Shown: in pieces, positions 1-9,800 of the stretch
Layout of the letters: every line of letters begins with the position of its first letter
How positions within the stretch are numbered: the stretch's first letter is position 1
DNA from: Candidatus Gastranaerophilales bacterium
GTDB lineage: Bacteria > Cyanobacteriota > Vampirovibrionia > Gastranaerophilales > Gastranaerophilaceae
Assembly (NCBI GenBank): GCA_947594025.1
Contig: CANQDZ010000007.1
Span: forward strand, 1-47,953
Direction of reading: 5' to 3'
DNA length: 47,953 bases
Notes under the pieces: generated by a model
What the model was told of the DNA's origin: nothing
The model's database searches: none
What the model saw: only the letters and a program-made list of their open reading frames with translations
Program-made: the position numbers and the translations under genes

Positions 1-77
1 ACAAAACGCTCGCAAGAGTTTTACTTACGTACTCTTGCGGCATTTTGCATTCGCTCTCGTACGGCTCAAGTATCTTT
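1..77. repeat. 77-bp direct repeat, copy 1
   Basis: This 77-bp stretch is repeated without a visible mismatch at 154-230, an offset of 153 bp. It contains a 9-bp perfect inverted repeat (CGCAAGAGT at 11-19, ACTCTTGCG at 31-39) with an 11-nt loop, so each copy can fold into a strong hairpin. I see no coding potential. The copy touches the window edge, so the array may continue to the left. It could be a dispersed palindromic repeat family or part of a structured non-coding element; its identity is unknown. Confidence 0.85.
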
Positions 78-153
78 CGCCTACGATAAGCCTATCGTTC
101 CGATTTTTTATTACCTTTATTTTAACTTTACTTATCGACAGGATTACATCCTG
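78..153. other. Hairpin-bearing segment between the 77-bp repeats
   Basis: The 76 bp separating the two repeat copies holds two further short perfect inverted repeats: ACGATA/TATCGT at 83-88 and 93-98 (4-nt loop), and CAGGAT/ATCCTG at 139-144 and 148-153 (3-nt loop). The second one ends exactly where repeat copy 2 begins. With the hairpins inside the 77-bp repeats this gives four stem-loops in 230 bp. No gene is visible here. Confidence 0.6.
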
Positions 154-230
154 ACAAAACGCTCGCAAGAGTTTTACTTACGTACTCTTGCGGCATTTTG
201 CATTCGCTCTCGTACGGCTCAAGTATCTTT
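154..230. repeat. 77-bp direct repeat, copy 2
   Basis: Second copy of the 1-77 repeat, including the same 9-bp hairpin (164-172 with 184-192). Similarity stops after 230. The remaining stretch to 360 is AT-rich leader DNA for the next gene, in which I see only a likely ribosome binding site (GGAG about 8 bases before the ATG at 361). Confidence 0.85.
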
Positions 231-360
231 ATCAGCATGGCTTTAGACACTTAAATAAGCAAACTTTTATTATACCTGACAGGTTCTCTAATTTTTGCTC
301 TGTTGAGGGATATTCTTTTTTTTGTTTTTCCTATAACTTAAAAATAAAACGGAGAAAAAT

Positions 361-1038
361 ATGAAAAAACTATTGATAGTAACTACAAATTATTCAGGGT
401 GCAAGGACGATAGCGAAAACTGTATTAAAGAAACAGGTGTTTATTTGGAAGAATTTGCAATTCCTTATCTTATTTTTGAAAAATCAAATATTGATATGAC
501 TCTTGCAAGTCCAAAGGGCGGGCTTTCACCAATCGATGAAACTTCCATGTCCTGCTCAAATCCTATGGAATGGGACAGGTGTATAAAAATCCTGAGAGAC
601 ACAAAGAAATTAAACACAATAAATCTTGAAGAATTCGACGGCGTATATTTTCCCGGAGGACATGGCCCGATGTTTGACTTAACGGATAACCCCGATGTTA
701 TTAAAACCGTAGAATATTTCTTCAAAGAAGGCAAGCTTGTAAGCGCTATATGCCATGGGGTTTGTGCTTTAATTGATGCAAAACATGGAGCGTTTCCTTT
801 GATAAAAGGCAGACGCCTAACTTCGTTTACTGACGAGGAAGAAAGAATTGTTAAGAAAAAAGAACTTGTACCCTTTCTTTTGGAAACAAAATTGAGGGAA
901 CTTGGCGCTATTTTTGAAGCGGAAAAACCATGGGCAGAGCATGTTGTTGCGGATAAAAATTTAATAACGGGACAAAATCAAAATAGCGCAGCTCTTATTG
1001 CAGAAAAAATGATTGAATTTTTAAAGCCAAGCCCATAA
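361..1038 (+). CDS. DJ-1/PfpI family protein (Hsp31-like)
   Basis: A 225-residue protein of the DJ-1/ThiJ/PfpI superfamily. Seen: an N-terminal beta strand (KKLLIVTT), the 'ETGVYLEEFAIPY' segment that in the Hsp31-like branch carries the conserved acid, and the nucleophile-elbow motif AICHGVCAL with Cys131-His132 followed by a helix. Members act as glyoxalase III, deglycase-like or holding-chaperone enzymes in the cytoplasm; which activity applies here cannot be read from sequence. Length is typical. The ATG is preceded by GGAG at a good distance. The gene stands alone, followed by the tRNA-fMet gene on the other strand; the shared hairpin near 1150-1171 may terminate both. Confidence 0.85.
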   Translation: MKKLLIVTTNYSGCKDDSENCIKETGVYLEEFAIPYLIFEKSNIDMTLASPKGGLSPIDETSMSCSNPMEWDRCIKILRDTKKLNTINLEEFDGVYFPGGHGPMFDLTDNPDVIKTVEYFFKEGKLVSAICHGVCALIDAKHGAFPLIKGRRLTSFTDEEERIVKKKELVPFLLETKLRELGAIFEAEKPWAEHVVADKNLITGQNQNSAALIAEKMIEFLKPSP

Positions 1039-1140
1039 ATATTAAAATCTTTTGTTGTTATTGGTGCCTAAATATTAAAACTGACGTATTGAAATCGGTA
1101 TTGTGCCAATCCAAACAAAATGCATAAAGAACAATAAAAC

Positions 1141-1172
1141 AAAAATAAAAAAGCACCCATCGGTGCTTTTTA
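1141..1172 (-). terminator. Rho-independent terminator after tRNA-fMet (probably bidirectional)
   Basis: A stem AAAAAGCACC / GGTGCTTTTT with a 4-nt loop (about 1149-1171), flanked by an A-run on the left, reads on the minus strand as a GC-rich stem followed by T residues directly after the tRNA. The mirror-image T-run on the right means it could also stop transcription coming from the DJ-1 gene. Confidence 0.75.
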
Positions 1173-1174
1173 AA

Positions 1175-1251
<77 letters not shown>

Positions 1252-1283
1252 ATATTAAATTTTCATTTTTGCGTTTTACTCTC

Positions 1284-1408
1284 GGAGCAGTCCGACCGGA
1301 CTGACCTCTCCTCAAAAGTGACATTTAGTCACTTTTTCGTCGGCAGAGTATCCCGCGGCATATTTCTTCGCATCGAGGAAACACCCTCGACACTTCCATT
1401 ATGCTCTG
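1284..1408 (-). other. Structured leader of tRNA-fMet with partial tRNA copies
   Basis: This stretch holds several inverted repeats. 1288-1294 pairs with 1297-1303 (CAGTCCG/CGGACTG). 1314-1322 pairs with 1328-1336 (AAAAGTGAC/GTCACTTTT). 1373-1378 pairs with 1385-1390 (TCGAGG/CCTCGA), nested in outer pairings 1358-1362/1400-1404. It also shares segments with the neighbouring tRNA: 1284-1294 is an 11-nt inverted copy of the tRNA D-arm segment at 1233-1243, while 1295-1303 and 1350-1357 are direct copies of tRNA segments 1231-1239 and 1244-1251. If the promoter at 1398-1425 is used, most of this is the 5' leader of the tRNA precursor. Confidence 0.55.
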
Positions 1409-1425
1409 TAAAAATAAAAAATCAA
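1398..1425 (-). promoter_or_regulatory. Possible promoter of tRNA-fMet
   Basis: On the minus strand TTGATT (1425-1420) is followed after 16 bases by CATAAT (1403-1398), a fair match to a sigma-70 type promoter. It would give a precursor with a leader of roughly 140 nt before the tRNA. Confidence 0.4.
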
Positions 1426-1593
1426 GTCTTATTAACTTTATGTACATAATTTTTTATTTTATATACGTTTAGTTGCCCCTTTTTAAAATATGTTTCGTTC
1501 TTTAAAATTTTAAAAAATGTAAACAATTTTTGTAAATTTTTGTAAATATTTTTAAAAAAATTCAATTTTTGATAAAAAATTTAATTTTTTAGC

Positions 1594-1621
1594 TTGACTA
1601 CGAAGTTTTACGCAGTATGAT
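1594..1621 (+). promoter_or_regulatory. Promoter of rpoB-rpoC1-rpoC2
   Basis: TTGACT at 1594-1599 and TATGAT at 1616-1621, separated by 16 bases, form the best sigma-70 type promoter in the long AT-rich gap before rpoB. The predicted start near 1628 leaves an untranslated leader of about 120 nt. The DNA between about 1409 and 1593 is A/T-run rich with no gene or other signal that I can see. Confidence 0.6.
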
Positions 1622-1635
1622 TTTAAAAGCATATT

Positions 1636-1710
1636 AGAGCGGGTTATAATTGCAATTCGCTCTGATGCGAAGTCGAAAAAGGCTCTTACAGCTTAATTAA
1701 CAGCTTAATT
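1636..1710 (+). promoter_or_regulatory. rpoB leader: stem-loop and 11-bp direct repeat
   Basis: Within the predicted rpoB leader AGAGCG (1636-1641) can pair with CGCTCT (1658-1663) around a 16-nt loop. An 11-bp direct repeat (ACAGCTTAATT at 1688-1698 and 1700-1710) follows. Upstream ribosomal-protein genes (rplJ, rplL), which often precede rpoB, are absent here, so control must act at this leader or promoter. A regulatory function is an inference. Confidence 0.35.
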
Positions 1711-1749
1711 TAAAATAGTGATCACATACAATTTTTAGAGGTACCTTAA

Positions 1750-4700
1750 ATGTTAAAACAAAAATATGCACCCAGAGTCACTCCTATGGGAATTCCAGCT
1801 ACACGTTTGGATGACTTGCCCGACCTTATTGAAATTCAAAAGAAATCTTTTGAATGGTTCTTAAAAGAAGGTCTTAAGGAGGAATTATTATCGTTCTCTC
1901 CGATTAAGGATTATACGGGAAGATTAGAATTGCATTTTCTTCCTCAATATACTTTTGATAATCCTAAATATACTCTTGAAGAAGCAAGAATACATGACGC
2001 TACTTATGCAAAACAGCTTCGTGTAATGATGCGTCTTGTTAACCGTGATAGCGGTGAAATTAAGGAACAAGAAGTTTACATTGGTGATATACCGACTATG
2101 ACCGAAAAAGGAACATTTATTGTGAATGGTGCCGAACGTGTTATAGTTTCTCAAATTGTAAGGTCACCCGGTGTATACTTTAAAAAAGAAATTTCTCCAA
2201 CGGGTAAACGTTTATATAACGCAACACTTATTCCAAACCGCGGTGCTTGGTTAAAGATTGAAACGGATTCAAACGATTTAATCTATGTAAAAATAGACAA
2301 AAACAGAAAAATATTGGCTTCAACATTGCTTAAAGCTCTCGGCATAGCGCCTGTTGAAATGGAATCTTTATTTACTCACTTTGAGTTCTTAAAGAAAACA
2401 TTGGATAAAGATACGGCAAAAACAACCGATGAAGCTTTAATCGATGTATACAAAAAGCTTCGTCCGGGCGATCCTGCTACTGCTCAAGGCGGACGTCAAA
2501 TCCTTGAAGCTCGTTTCTTTGATGAAAAAAGATACGATATCGGTAAGGTAGGACGTTATAAAATCAATAAAAAATTAGGCTTGAACTTACCCGAAACTCA
2601 AAGAACAATTACAGTTCAAGATATTACAGCTATAATTGAATATTTGATTAATTTAACATACGATGAAGGACAATTGGATGATATTGACCACTTAGGTAAC
2701 AGAAGAATTCGTTCAGTCGGCGAACTTCTTCAAAACCAATTTAGAGTCGGTCTTTCAAGAATTGAGAGAATAGTTAAAGAAAGAATGACACTTCAAGATA
2801 ATGAAATGTTAACTCCTCTTAACTTATTAAACGTTAAACCGCTTAACGCCGCAATTAAAGAATTCTTTGGTTCTTCTCAATTGTCACAGTTCATGGACCA
2901 AACAAACCCTCTTGCAGAGCTTACTCACAAAAGAAGAATTTCTGCATTAGGACCGGGTGGTTTGATGAGAGAAAGGGCAGGTTTCGCTGTTCGTGATATT
3001 CACCCTTCGCATTATGGTCGTTTATGTCCGGTAGAAACTCCCGAAGGTCCTAACGCAGGTTTGATTGGTTCGCTTGCAACTCATGCCCGCGTTAACGATT
3101 ATGGTTTTATAGAAACTCCATACTTCGTTGTTAAAAACGGCATTGTAACTAATGAAGTTAACTATTTATCAGCAGACGAGGAAGAAGGCTTCCGTTGCGC
3201 TCCTGCCGATATCAAATTAAATAAAGACAGATCCATCAAAGAAGATCAGGTTCCTGCTCGTTATCATTCAGAATTTATTATGTGCGACAAGGACAAAGTT
3301 GACTATGTCGGTGTTTGTCCAATTCAGATTATTTCTGTTGCGACATCCATGATTCCCTTTATCGAACACGATGACGCAAACCGTGCTTTGATGGGTTCTA
3401 ACATGCAACGTCAGGCAGTTCCTCTACTTGTTACGGAACGCCCCGTCGTTGGTACGGGTCTTGAAAAACGTGCGGCAAAAGACTCTTGTATGGTATCTGT
3501 TACGGAAACAGACGGTGAAGTTGTAAGAGTTGTCGGTGAAGAAATTCACGTTAAAGACCCTCAAGGCAATGTTCACGTTTATCCTTTATTAAAATATACA
3601 CGTTCTAACCAAGACACTTGTATTAACCAAAGACCAATCGTTAAAGTGGGTCAAAAACTTAAAGCAGGTGACGTAATAGCAGATGGTGCATCAACCGACG
3701 GCGGAGAGCTTTCTCTCGGTAAAAACATTCTGGTTGCTTATATGCCTTGGGAAGGATATAACTTCGAAGATGCTATCCTGCTTTCAGAACGTTGTGTTCA
3801 TGATGATATATTTACATCAATCCACATCGAAAAACTTGAAATAGATGCCCGTCAAACAAAACTTGGTCCCGAGGAAATTACTCGTGAAGTTCCAAACGTT
3901 TCGGAAGATGCAGTTCGCCACTTGGATGAAAGAGGTATCGTAAGAATTGGTGCAAGAGTTTATGCAGACGACATCTTAGTTGGTAAAATCACACCTAAAG
4001 GAGAATCTGAACATCCTCCGGAAGAAAAACTTTTAAGAGCAATATTTGCCGAAAAAGCTCGTGAAGTTAAAGATAACTCACTTCGTGTACCGCACGGTGA
4101 AGGCGGTCGTGTTGTCGACGTTAAAGTATTTGACAGAGAAAAAGGCGACGAACTTCCTCCGGGCGCAAACACTGTAATTCGTGTTTATATTGCTCAAAAA
4201 CGTAAAGTTTCAGTAGGTGATAAACTTTCAGGTCGTCATGGTAACAAAGGTATCGTATCAAGAATTCTTTCAAGAGAAGATATGCCGTTTTTACCCGACG
4301 GTACTCCGGTTGATATCGTGTTGAACCCTCTGGGCGTTCCTTCCCGTATGAACGTGGGACAAACTTACGAATGTTTATTAGGTCTTGCGGCATACTTAAC
4401 CGGCAATCATTATGAAACTCCTTCATTTGACGAAATGTACGGTGAAGGTCAATCAGAAATTGCTACAAAGGCAGAATTGCTAAAAGGTATAAAAGAATCA
4501 GGTTGTGACTGGGTTAGAGAAGACGGTAAAGTTATACTTAGAGACGGCAGAACCGGTGAACCGTTCGACGAACCTGTTGCAGTCGGTTTATCATATATCC
4601 TAAAACTTGTCCACTTGGTTGACGATAAAATCCATGCTCGTTCAACCGGTCCGTACTCACTTGTTACACAACAACCATTAGGCGGTAAGGCTCAATTTGG

Positions 4701-5067
4701 TGGTCAAAGATTTGGTGAAATGGAAGTTTGGGCACTTGAAGCATACGGTGCTGCTTATACATTACAAGAAATGCTTACAATCAAATCCGATGATGTAAGC
4801 GGCAGATCTCGTGCTTATGAAGCAATTGTTAAAGGCGACAATATTCCACGTCCGGGAATTCCCGAATCATTCAAGGTATTGGTTCGTGAACTTCAATCTA
4901 TCGGATTGGATATTACCGTAGCTAAAAAAGGCGGCGAAGAAGTTGATTTGATGTCAGATAATGATGATTTAAGAAAATCTGCACCAAAGAGAGTTCTATC
5001 TGATATAGACAGTGAACTTTTAAACATCAATTTCTTTGATGAAAGCTCAACACTTTTTAAAGATTAG
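1750..5067 (+). CDS. rpoB: DNA-directed RNA polymerase subunit beta
   Basis: An 1105-residue RpoB, the length usual for cyanobacterial beta subunits and shorter than the E. coli protein. It forms one pincer of the polymerase and half of the active-site cleft. Seen: the rifampicin-pocket region [15 protein letters not shown] followed by SALGPGG, the [12 protein letters not shown] block, [14 protein letters not shown] near the catalytic face and the C-terminal [21 protein letters not shown] block. The rifampicin-region wording matches the cyanobacterial form. The ATG follows AGAGG with good spacing. First gene of a three-gene operon; rpoC1 starts 19 bases after the stop. No inactivating change was noticed. 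Confidence 0.98.
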   Translation: MLKQKYAPRVTPMGIPATRLDDLPDLIEIQKKSFEWFLKEGLKEELLSFSPIKDYTGRLELHFLPQYTFDNPKYTLEEARIHDATYAKQLRVMMRLVNRDSGEIKEQEVYIGDIPTMTEKGTFIVNGAERVIVSQIVRSPGVYFKKEISPTGKRLYNATLIPNRGAWLKIETDSNDLIYVKIDKNRKILASTLLKALGIAPVEMESLFTHFEFLKKTLDKDTAKTTDEALIDVYKKLRPGDPATAQGGRQILEARFFDEKRYDIGKVGRYKINKKLGLNLPETQRTITVQDITAIIEYLINLTYDEGQLDDIDHLGNRRIRSVGELLQNQFRVGLSRIERIVKERMTLQDNEMLTPLNLLNVKPLNAAIKEFFGSSQLSQFMDQTNPLAELTHKRRISALGPGGLMRERAGFAVRDIHPSHYGRLCPVETPEGPNAGLIGSLATHARVNDYGFIETPYFVVKNGIVTNEVNYLSADEEEGFRCAPADIKLNKDRSIKEDQVPARYHSEFIMCDKDKVDYVGVCPIQIISVATSMIPFIEHDDANRALMGSNMQRQAVPLLVTERPVVGTGLEKRAAKDSCMVSVTETDGEVVRVVGEEIHVKDPQGNVHVYPLLKYTRSNQDTCINQRPIVKVGQKLKAGDVIADGASTDGGELSLGKNILVAYMPWEGYNFEDAILLSERCVHDDIFTSIHIEKLEIDARQTKLGPEEITREVPNVSEDAVRHLDERGIVRIGARVYADDILVGKITPKGESEHPPEEKLLRAIFAEKAREVKDNSLRVPHGEGGRVVDVKVFDREKGDELPPGANTVIRVYIAQKRKVSVGDKLSGRHGNKGIVSRILSREDMPFLPDGTPVDIVLNPLGVPSRMNVGQTYECLLGLAAYLTGNHYETPSFDEMYGEGQSEIATKAELLKGIKESGCDWVREDGKVILRDGRTGEPFDEPVAVGLSYILKLVHLVDDKIHARSTGPYSLVTQQPLGGKAQFGGQRFGEMEVWALEAYGAAYTLQEMLTIKSDDVSGRSRAYEAIVKGDNIPRPGIPESFKVLVRELQSIGLDITVAKKGGEEVDLMSDNDDLRKSAPKRVLSDIDSELLNINFFDESSTLFKD

Positions 5068-5086
5068 AAAATAGGAGATTAGGAAA

Positions 5087-6802
5087 TTGTCAACCAGTAT
5101 AAATTATTTCGATTATATACGAATTTCAATAGCAAGTCCCGAACGCATATTGAAATGGTCTTACGGTGAGGTTACAAAACCTGAAACCATAAACTACCGT
5201 ACATTAAAACCCGAACGCGACGGTCTTTTTTGCGAAAGAATTTTTGGACCAACAAAAGACTGGGAATGTTATTGCGGTAAATATAAAAGAGTTCGTCACA
5301 AAGGTATTATTTGTGAACGCTGCGGCGTTGAAGTTACAGATTCAAAAGTAAGACGTCACAGAATGGGACACATTAAACTTGCGGCTCCCGTTAGCCATAT
5401 TTGGTTTTTAAAAGGAATTCCAAGTTATCTCGGATTATTACTTGATACGACATTAAAAGATTTAGAGCAAGTAATATACTTTAACGCTTATATGGTAGTT
5501 GACCCAGGTGATTCAGAATTCAAAAAAATGCAGCTTTTAACTGAAGAAGAATATGAAGATTATATTCTTGAGCATGAAGAAACAACATTAAGAGTCGGCA
5601 TTGGTGCTGAAGTTATTAAAGAACTTTTAAGCGAAATTAAACTTGATGAACTTGTAAACGAACTTAAGGCAGGTCTTGAATCCGCCGGAGGTTCCGTTCA
5701 AAAAAGAGCAAAACTTATTAAACGTTTAAGACTTGCAGAAAGTCTTCTAAGTTCAAATACCGAACCAAGCTGGTTTATTATGGATGTTTTACCCGTAACA
5801 CCGCCTGATTTACGTCCTATGGTTCAATTAGACGGCGGAAGATTTGCAACATCAGATTTGAACGATTTATACAGACGTGTAATTAACAGAAACAATCGTT
5901 TGTTAAGACTATTGGAAATGGGTGCACCCGAAATTATTGTAAGAAACGAAAAACGTATGCTGCAAGAAGCGGTTGATGCCCTTATTGATAACGGCAGACG
6001 AGGCAGAACGGTAGTCGGACCAAATAACAGACCTTTAAAATCGCTTTCTAATATCATTGAAGGTAAACAAGGTCGTTTCCGTCAAAACTTGCTTGGTAAA
6101 CGTGTTGACTACTCAGGTCGTTCAGTTATCGTTGTAGGTCCTCAATTGAAGTTAAATCAATGCGGTTTGCCAAAAGAAATGGCTATCGAATTATTCAAGC
6201 CGTTTGTTGTAAATAAATTGATTGAAAGAGGACTGGTTCAAAACATAAAATCAGCTAAGAAAAAGATTGAAAGATCAGAACCGGTTGTATGGGATATACT
6301 TGAAGAAGTTGTAGACGGTCATCCCGTTCTTCTAAACCGTGCTCCTACACTTCACAGATTAGGTATTCAGGCTTTTGAACCTACTCTTGTTGAAGGTCGT
6401 GCAATTCAATTACACCCGTTGGTATGTACAGCATTTAACGCCGATTTCGACGGCGACCAAATGGCTGTTCACGTACCATTGTCAATTGAAGCACAAACGG
6501 AAGCCAGAATGCTTATGCTTGCAACAAACAATATATTGGCTCCTGCAACAGGTAAACCGATAATTACTCCTTCACAGGATATGGTCTTAGGTATTTATTA
6601 CCTGACTATCTTGAAAAACCAAGATACGGAAATCAAAGGTTATTACCATGATTTCTTAGATGCAATATCCGCTCTTGAACTTGGAGTAATTAAATTGCAC
6701 GATAAAATTGTTGTAAGAGATGAAAACGGCGAAAGAATTGAAACGACAGTCGGAAGAATAGTTTTCAACGAAACAATCAGAAAATCTTTAGCCGCATCAT
6801 AA
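5087..6802 (+). CDS. rpoC1: RNA polymerase subunit gamma (N-terminal half of beta')
   Basis: 571 residues corresponding to the N-terminal part of bacterial beta'. Seen: the zinc ribbon [20 protein letters not shown] near residues 62-81, the [20 protein letters not shown] block, and the catalytic magnesium loop NADFDGDQM, whose three aspartates make the polymerase active centre. In most bacteria this is fused to the part encoded by rpoC2; separate genes are a cyanobacterial/plastid character. The start is TTG: it lies 9 bases after AGGAG, and the protein opening ([18 protein letters not shown]) is the normal family start. Slightly shorter than typical cyanobacterial RpoC1 (about 620), but ends in the expected [10 protein letters not shown] block. 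Confidence 0.97.
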   Translation: MSTSINYFDYIRISIASPERILKWSYGEVTKPETINYRTLKPERDGLFCERIFGPTKDWECYCGKYKRVRHKGIICERCGVEVTDSKVRRHRMGHIKLAAPVSHIWFLKGIPSYLGLLLDTTLKDLEQVIYFNAYMVVDPGDSEFKKMQLLTEEEYEDYILEHEETTLRVGIGAEVIKELLSEIKLDELVNELKAGLESAGGSVQKRAKLIKRLRLAESLLSSNTEPSWFIMDVLPVTPPDLRPMVQLDGGRFATSDLNDLYRRVINRNNRLLRLLEMGAPEIIVRNEKRMLQEAVDALIDNGRRGRTVVGPNNRPLKSLSNIIEGKQGRFRQNLLGKRVDYSGRSVIVVGPQLKLNQCGLPKEMAIELFKPFVVNKLIERGLVQNIKSAKKKIERSEPVVWDILEEVVDGHPVLLNRAPTLHRLGIQAFEPTLVEGRAIQLHPLVCTAFNADFDGDQMAVHVPLSIEAQTEARMLMLATNNILAPATGKPIITPSQDMVLGIYYLTILKNQDTEIKGYYHDFLDAISALELGVIKLHDKIVVRDENGERIETTVGRIVFNETIRKSLAAS

Positions 6803-6833
6803 ATTGAAAATAATAGTAAGGGAAATATAAAAA

Positions 6834-9800
6834 ATGACTACAATGACAAAGAATAAAAAGGTAATGCCTTTTATAAACGAAGTGGTAGATAAAAAAGGAT
6901 TAAATAAGCTGCTGGCTCAAGTTTATCTTGAAATGGGCGGGTCAAAAACAGCTTCTCTTGCAGATAACCTAAAAAATTTGGGTTATAAGTATGCAACAAA
7001 AGCAGGAACAACTATTTCAATTGAAGACTTGGACGTTCCAAAAGTTAAATCCGACTTATTAAAAGAAGCTCAAGACCAAATTGAAAAATCTAACCGTCGT
7101 TACATTAAAGGTGAAATTACAGAAGTTGAAAGATATACAAAGGTCATCGACACTTGGAGTGAAACAACTGCAAGACTTACGGAACAGGTTGTTAAAAACT
7201 TTGACAAATTAAACCCCGTATATATGATGGCATTCTCCGGAGCCCGCGGTAACTTATCTCAGGTTTCTCAGTTGGTTGGTATGCGTGGTTTGATGGCTGA
7301 CGCACAAGGTCAAATCATCGACTTACCTATTAAATCAAACTTTAAAGAAGGTCTTTCCGTTACAGAATACATTATTTCATCATACGGTGCAAGAAAAGGT
7401 CTTGTAGATACAGCGTTAAAAACAGCGGACTCAGGGTACTTAACAAGACGTCTTGTTGACGTTGCTCAAGATGTAATTGTCAGAGAAGAAGATTGCGGAA
7501 CAACACGTTCAATTAAAATGCAAGCTATCTTGGACGGTGAAGAAGTTATTGTACCGCTTAAAGCAAGACTTTTAGGCAGAACGGTTGCTCAAGATATTCT
7601 CGATAAAGAAGGAAACGTTGTAGTTCCTCGTAATAAAACAATAGACAGAGAAGATTTAGAAAAAATCGATAGTCTAAATCTTACATCCGTAGATATAAGA
7701 TCGCCGCTTACTTGCGGGCTTGAATTTGGTGTTTGCCAAAAATGTTACGGCTGGGCAATGACAACCCAAAAAATGGTTGATATCGGTGAAGCAATTGGTA
7801 CAATCGCCGCTCAATCAATCGGTGAACCCGGTACACAGCTTACAATGAGAACATTCCACACAGGCGGTGTATTCAAAGGCGCAGGCGCTATGCGTCAAGT
7901 AGTTGCTTTGTCTGACGGTGAAATCAAAACAAAAATTCAAACAAGAGAAGTCAGAACTCGTCACGGAGATATTGTTCAAGTTGCAATTAAAGAGGCTGAC
8001 CTTACCTTTGAAAGAAGGGGCAGAGAAGAAAAAGTCCACATCCCTGCAGGTGCAACTGTTTATGTTAAATTTGGCGATAAAGTAACAAAAGGACAAAAAC
8101 TTGCTGAATTTGAACCTGTAAGCTCAGGTCAAGGAAGCCGTTTAACCGAAAAAGCCACAAAGGATATTACATCTGATATTTCAGGTGAAGTTGTATACGG
8201 CGGTTTTACTGCTGATGAAAAGAAAGACCGTCAAGGCAACGTTTCAAGAATTGCGAACCGCTCAGGTATTGTTTGGGTATTGGGCGGTGACGTTTATACT
8301 CTCCCTGCAGGTTCTAAAATCCTTGTATCAGACGGACAAAAAATTAAACAAGGCGAAAAACTTGCAGAAACACTTATTGTGTCAGAGCACGGCGGTGAAG
8401 TTAGAGTTAACAACTCTCTTGAAATTGAAGAAACAAAATTTGAAGGTAAGAAAATTAAAAAGATTGTTGCCGGTAAAGAACTTACCATCGTTATTGCATC
8501 AATTCAACCTTCAAATGCCAAGTTTGAACAAACTAAGAAAGAACAATTCTGGACCGTTGATAAAACGGGTGAAAAATACATTGTTAAATGTCCTATTGAT
8601 ACAACAGTTGAAAACGGCATGATTATTGCCGAACTTATAGATGACGAATACAAGGTAACTTCATCAGGTGAAATTCGTTATAAAGGCATTGAAGTTGATG
8701 AAAATCAGGTCGTTACAAAAGGCGGTCAAGTTGTATTTATTCCCGAAGAAATACATCAAATTTCTAAGGATTCATCTTTAAAACTTGTTGAATCAGGCAC
8801 ATACGTTGAAGCAGGAACAGAAGTTGTTAAAGACCTATATACTCACATAGACGGTATTGTTGATATTAAAGAATTCAACGATATTATCCATGAAGTTGTT
8901 ATTCGCCCCGGTGAACTTTACACATTAGACAGCATTTCTGATCTTAAAGTTGACGAAGGTGAAGTGATTAAAGCAGGAACAACGGTTGCTAAGAAAATTA
9001 AAGCAAAAGTTGATTCTATCGTAACTATTGTTGAAAACGACAAAGACATGCTTGAGCTGGATGATATTGATGAAGAACTTAGCGACGATTTAAATGACGA
9101 AGAAGCAATTGATAAACAATCAATTCAAATTCTTGTCAGACCAATCCAAGCATTTGATATTCAACCAAAAGACGTTTCAATTAAATTTAACACAACCGAT
9201 GATGCAATTGAGATCGTTCCTCTAACTCAACTTCAATACAAAGATGGCGCAAGAGTTAGAAGCTTAGACGGTTCTGTTCTTACAAGAACAAGCTTAGTTC
9301 TTTCCATGAGCGGTTACTTAAGTCACTTAAAAGGTTTAGTTGAGCTTGATAAGAAGGGCGAATTAAAAGTAGTTGTTCTTGAAACATTGATTGTACGTCG
9401 TGAATCAGACGAAACATCAAAAACTATTTCTTCAACTCAAACTGAATTATTGGTTGAAAACGGTCAAATTATTGAACCAAAAACACCTGTTACAAAAACT
9501 CAGGTTCTTGCAATAAACAACTCTGTTGCAAGTATAAAAGATACTAAGAAGGATTTAAGACGTTTGCTTTTAATCTCTGAAAACAGTGAACAAAAGATTA
9601 ATCTTAAATCTAAACCGTCCGTTAAAAAAGGTGACTTTATCACATTAGATACGGTTATTTCAACAGGCGGCGAAGTTTCTGCAGTATCAGGTTTGGTTGT
9701 TGAAACAAGCGATAAATCAATCACCGTAAGAGTAGGTCATCCGCACTTAATCAGTGCAGGTACACTTCTTCAGGTTGATAATTCAGCCTTAATCCTAAGA

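Noticed and set aside
1-230. CRISPR array
   Set aside because: Only two copies of a 77-bp unit with a 76-bp gap that itself holds hairpins, and no cas gene in the window.
1036-1080. 12-bp direct repeat TAAATATTAAAA after the DJ-1 gene
   Set aside because: Pure A/T low-complexity string in AT-rich DNA; likely chance.
2900-3010. Rifampicin-resistance mutation in rpoB (Thr at the position of E. coli Asn518)
   Set aside because: The whole block reads like the normal cyanobacterial form, so this is lineage variation and not a resistance change.
4121-4426. 101-codon antisense frame inside rpoB
   Set aside because: Shadow of a conserved gene; no start signal or family resemblance.
8185-8622. 145-codon open frame on the plus strand inside rpoC2
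   Set aside because: Lies wholly within conserved rpoC2 coding sequence in another frame, is Lys/Leu-rich with no recognisable pattern, and has no ribosome binding site of its own.
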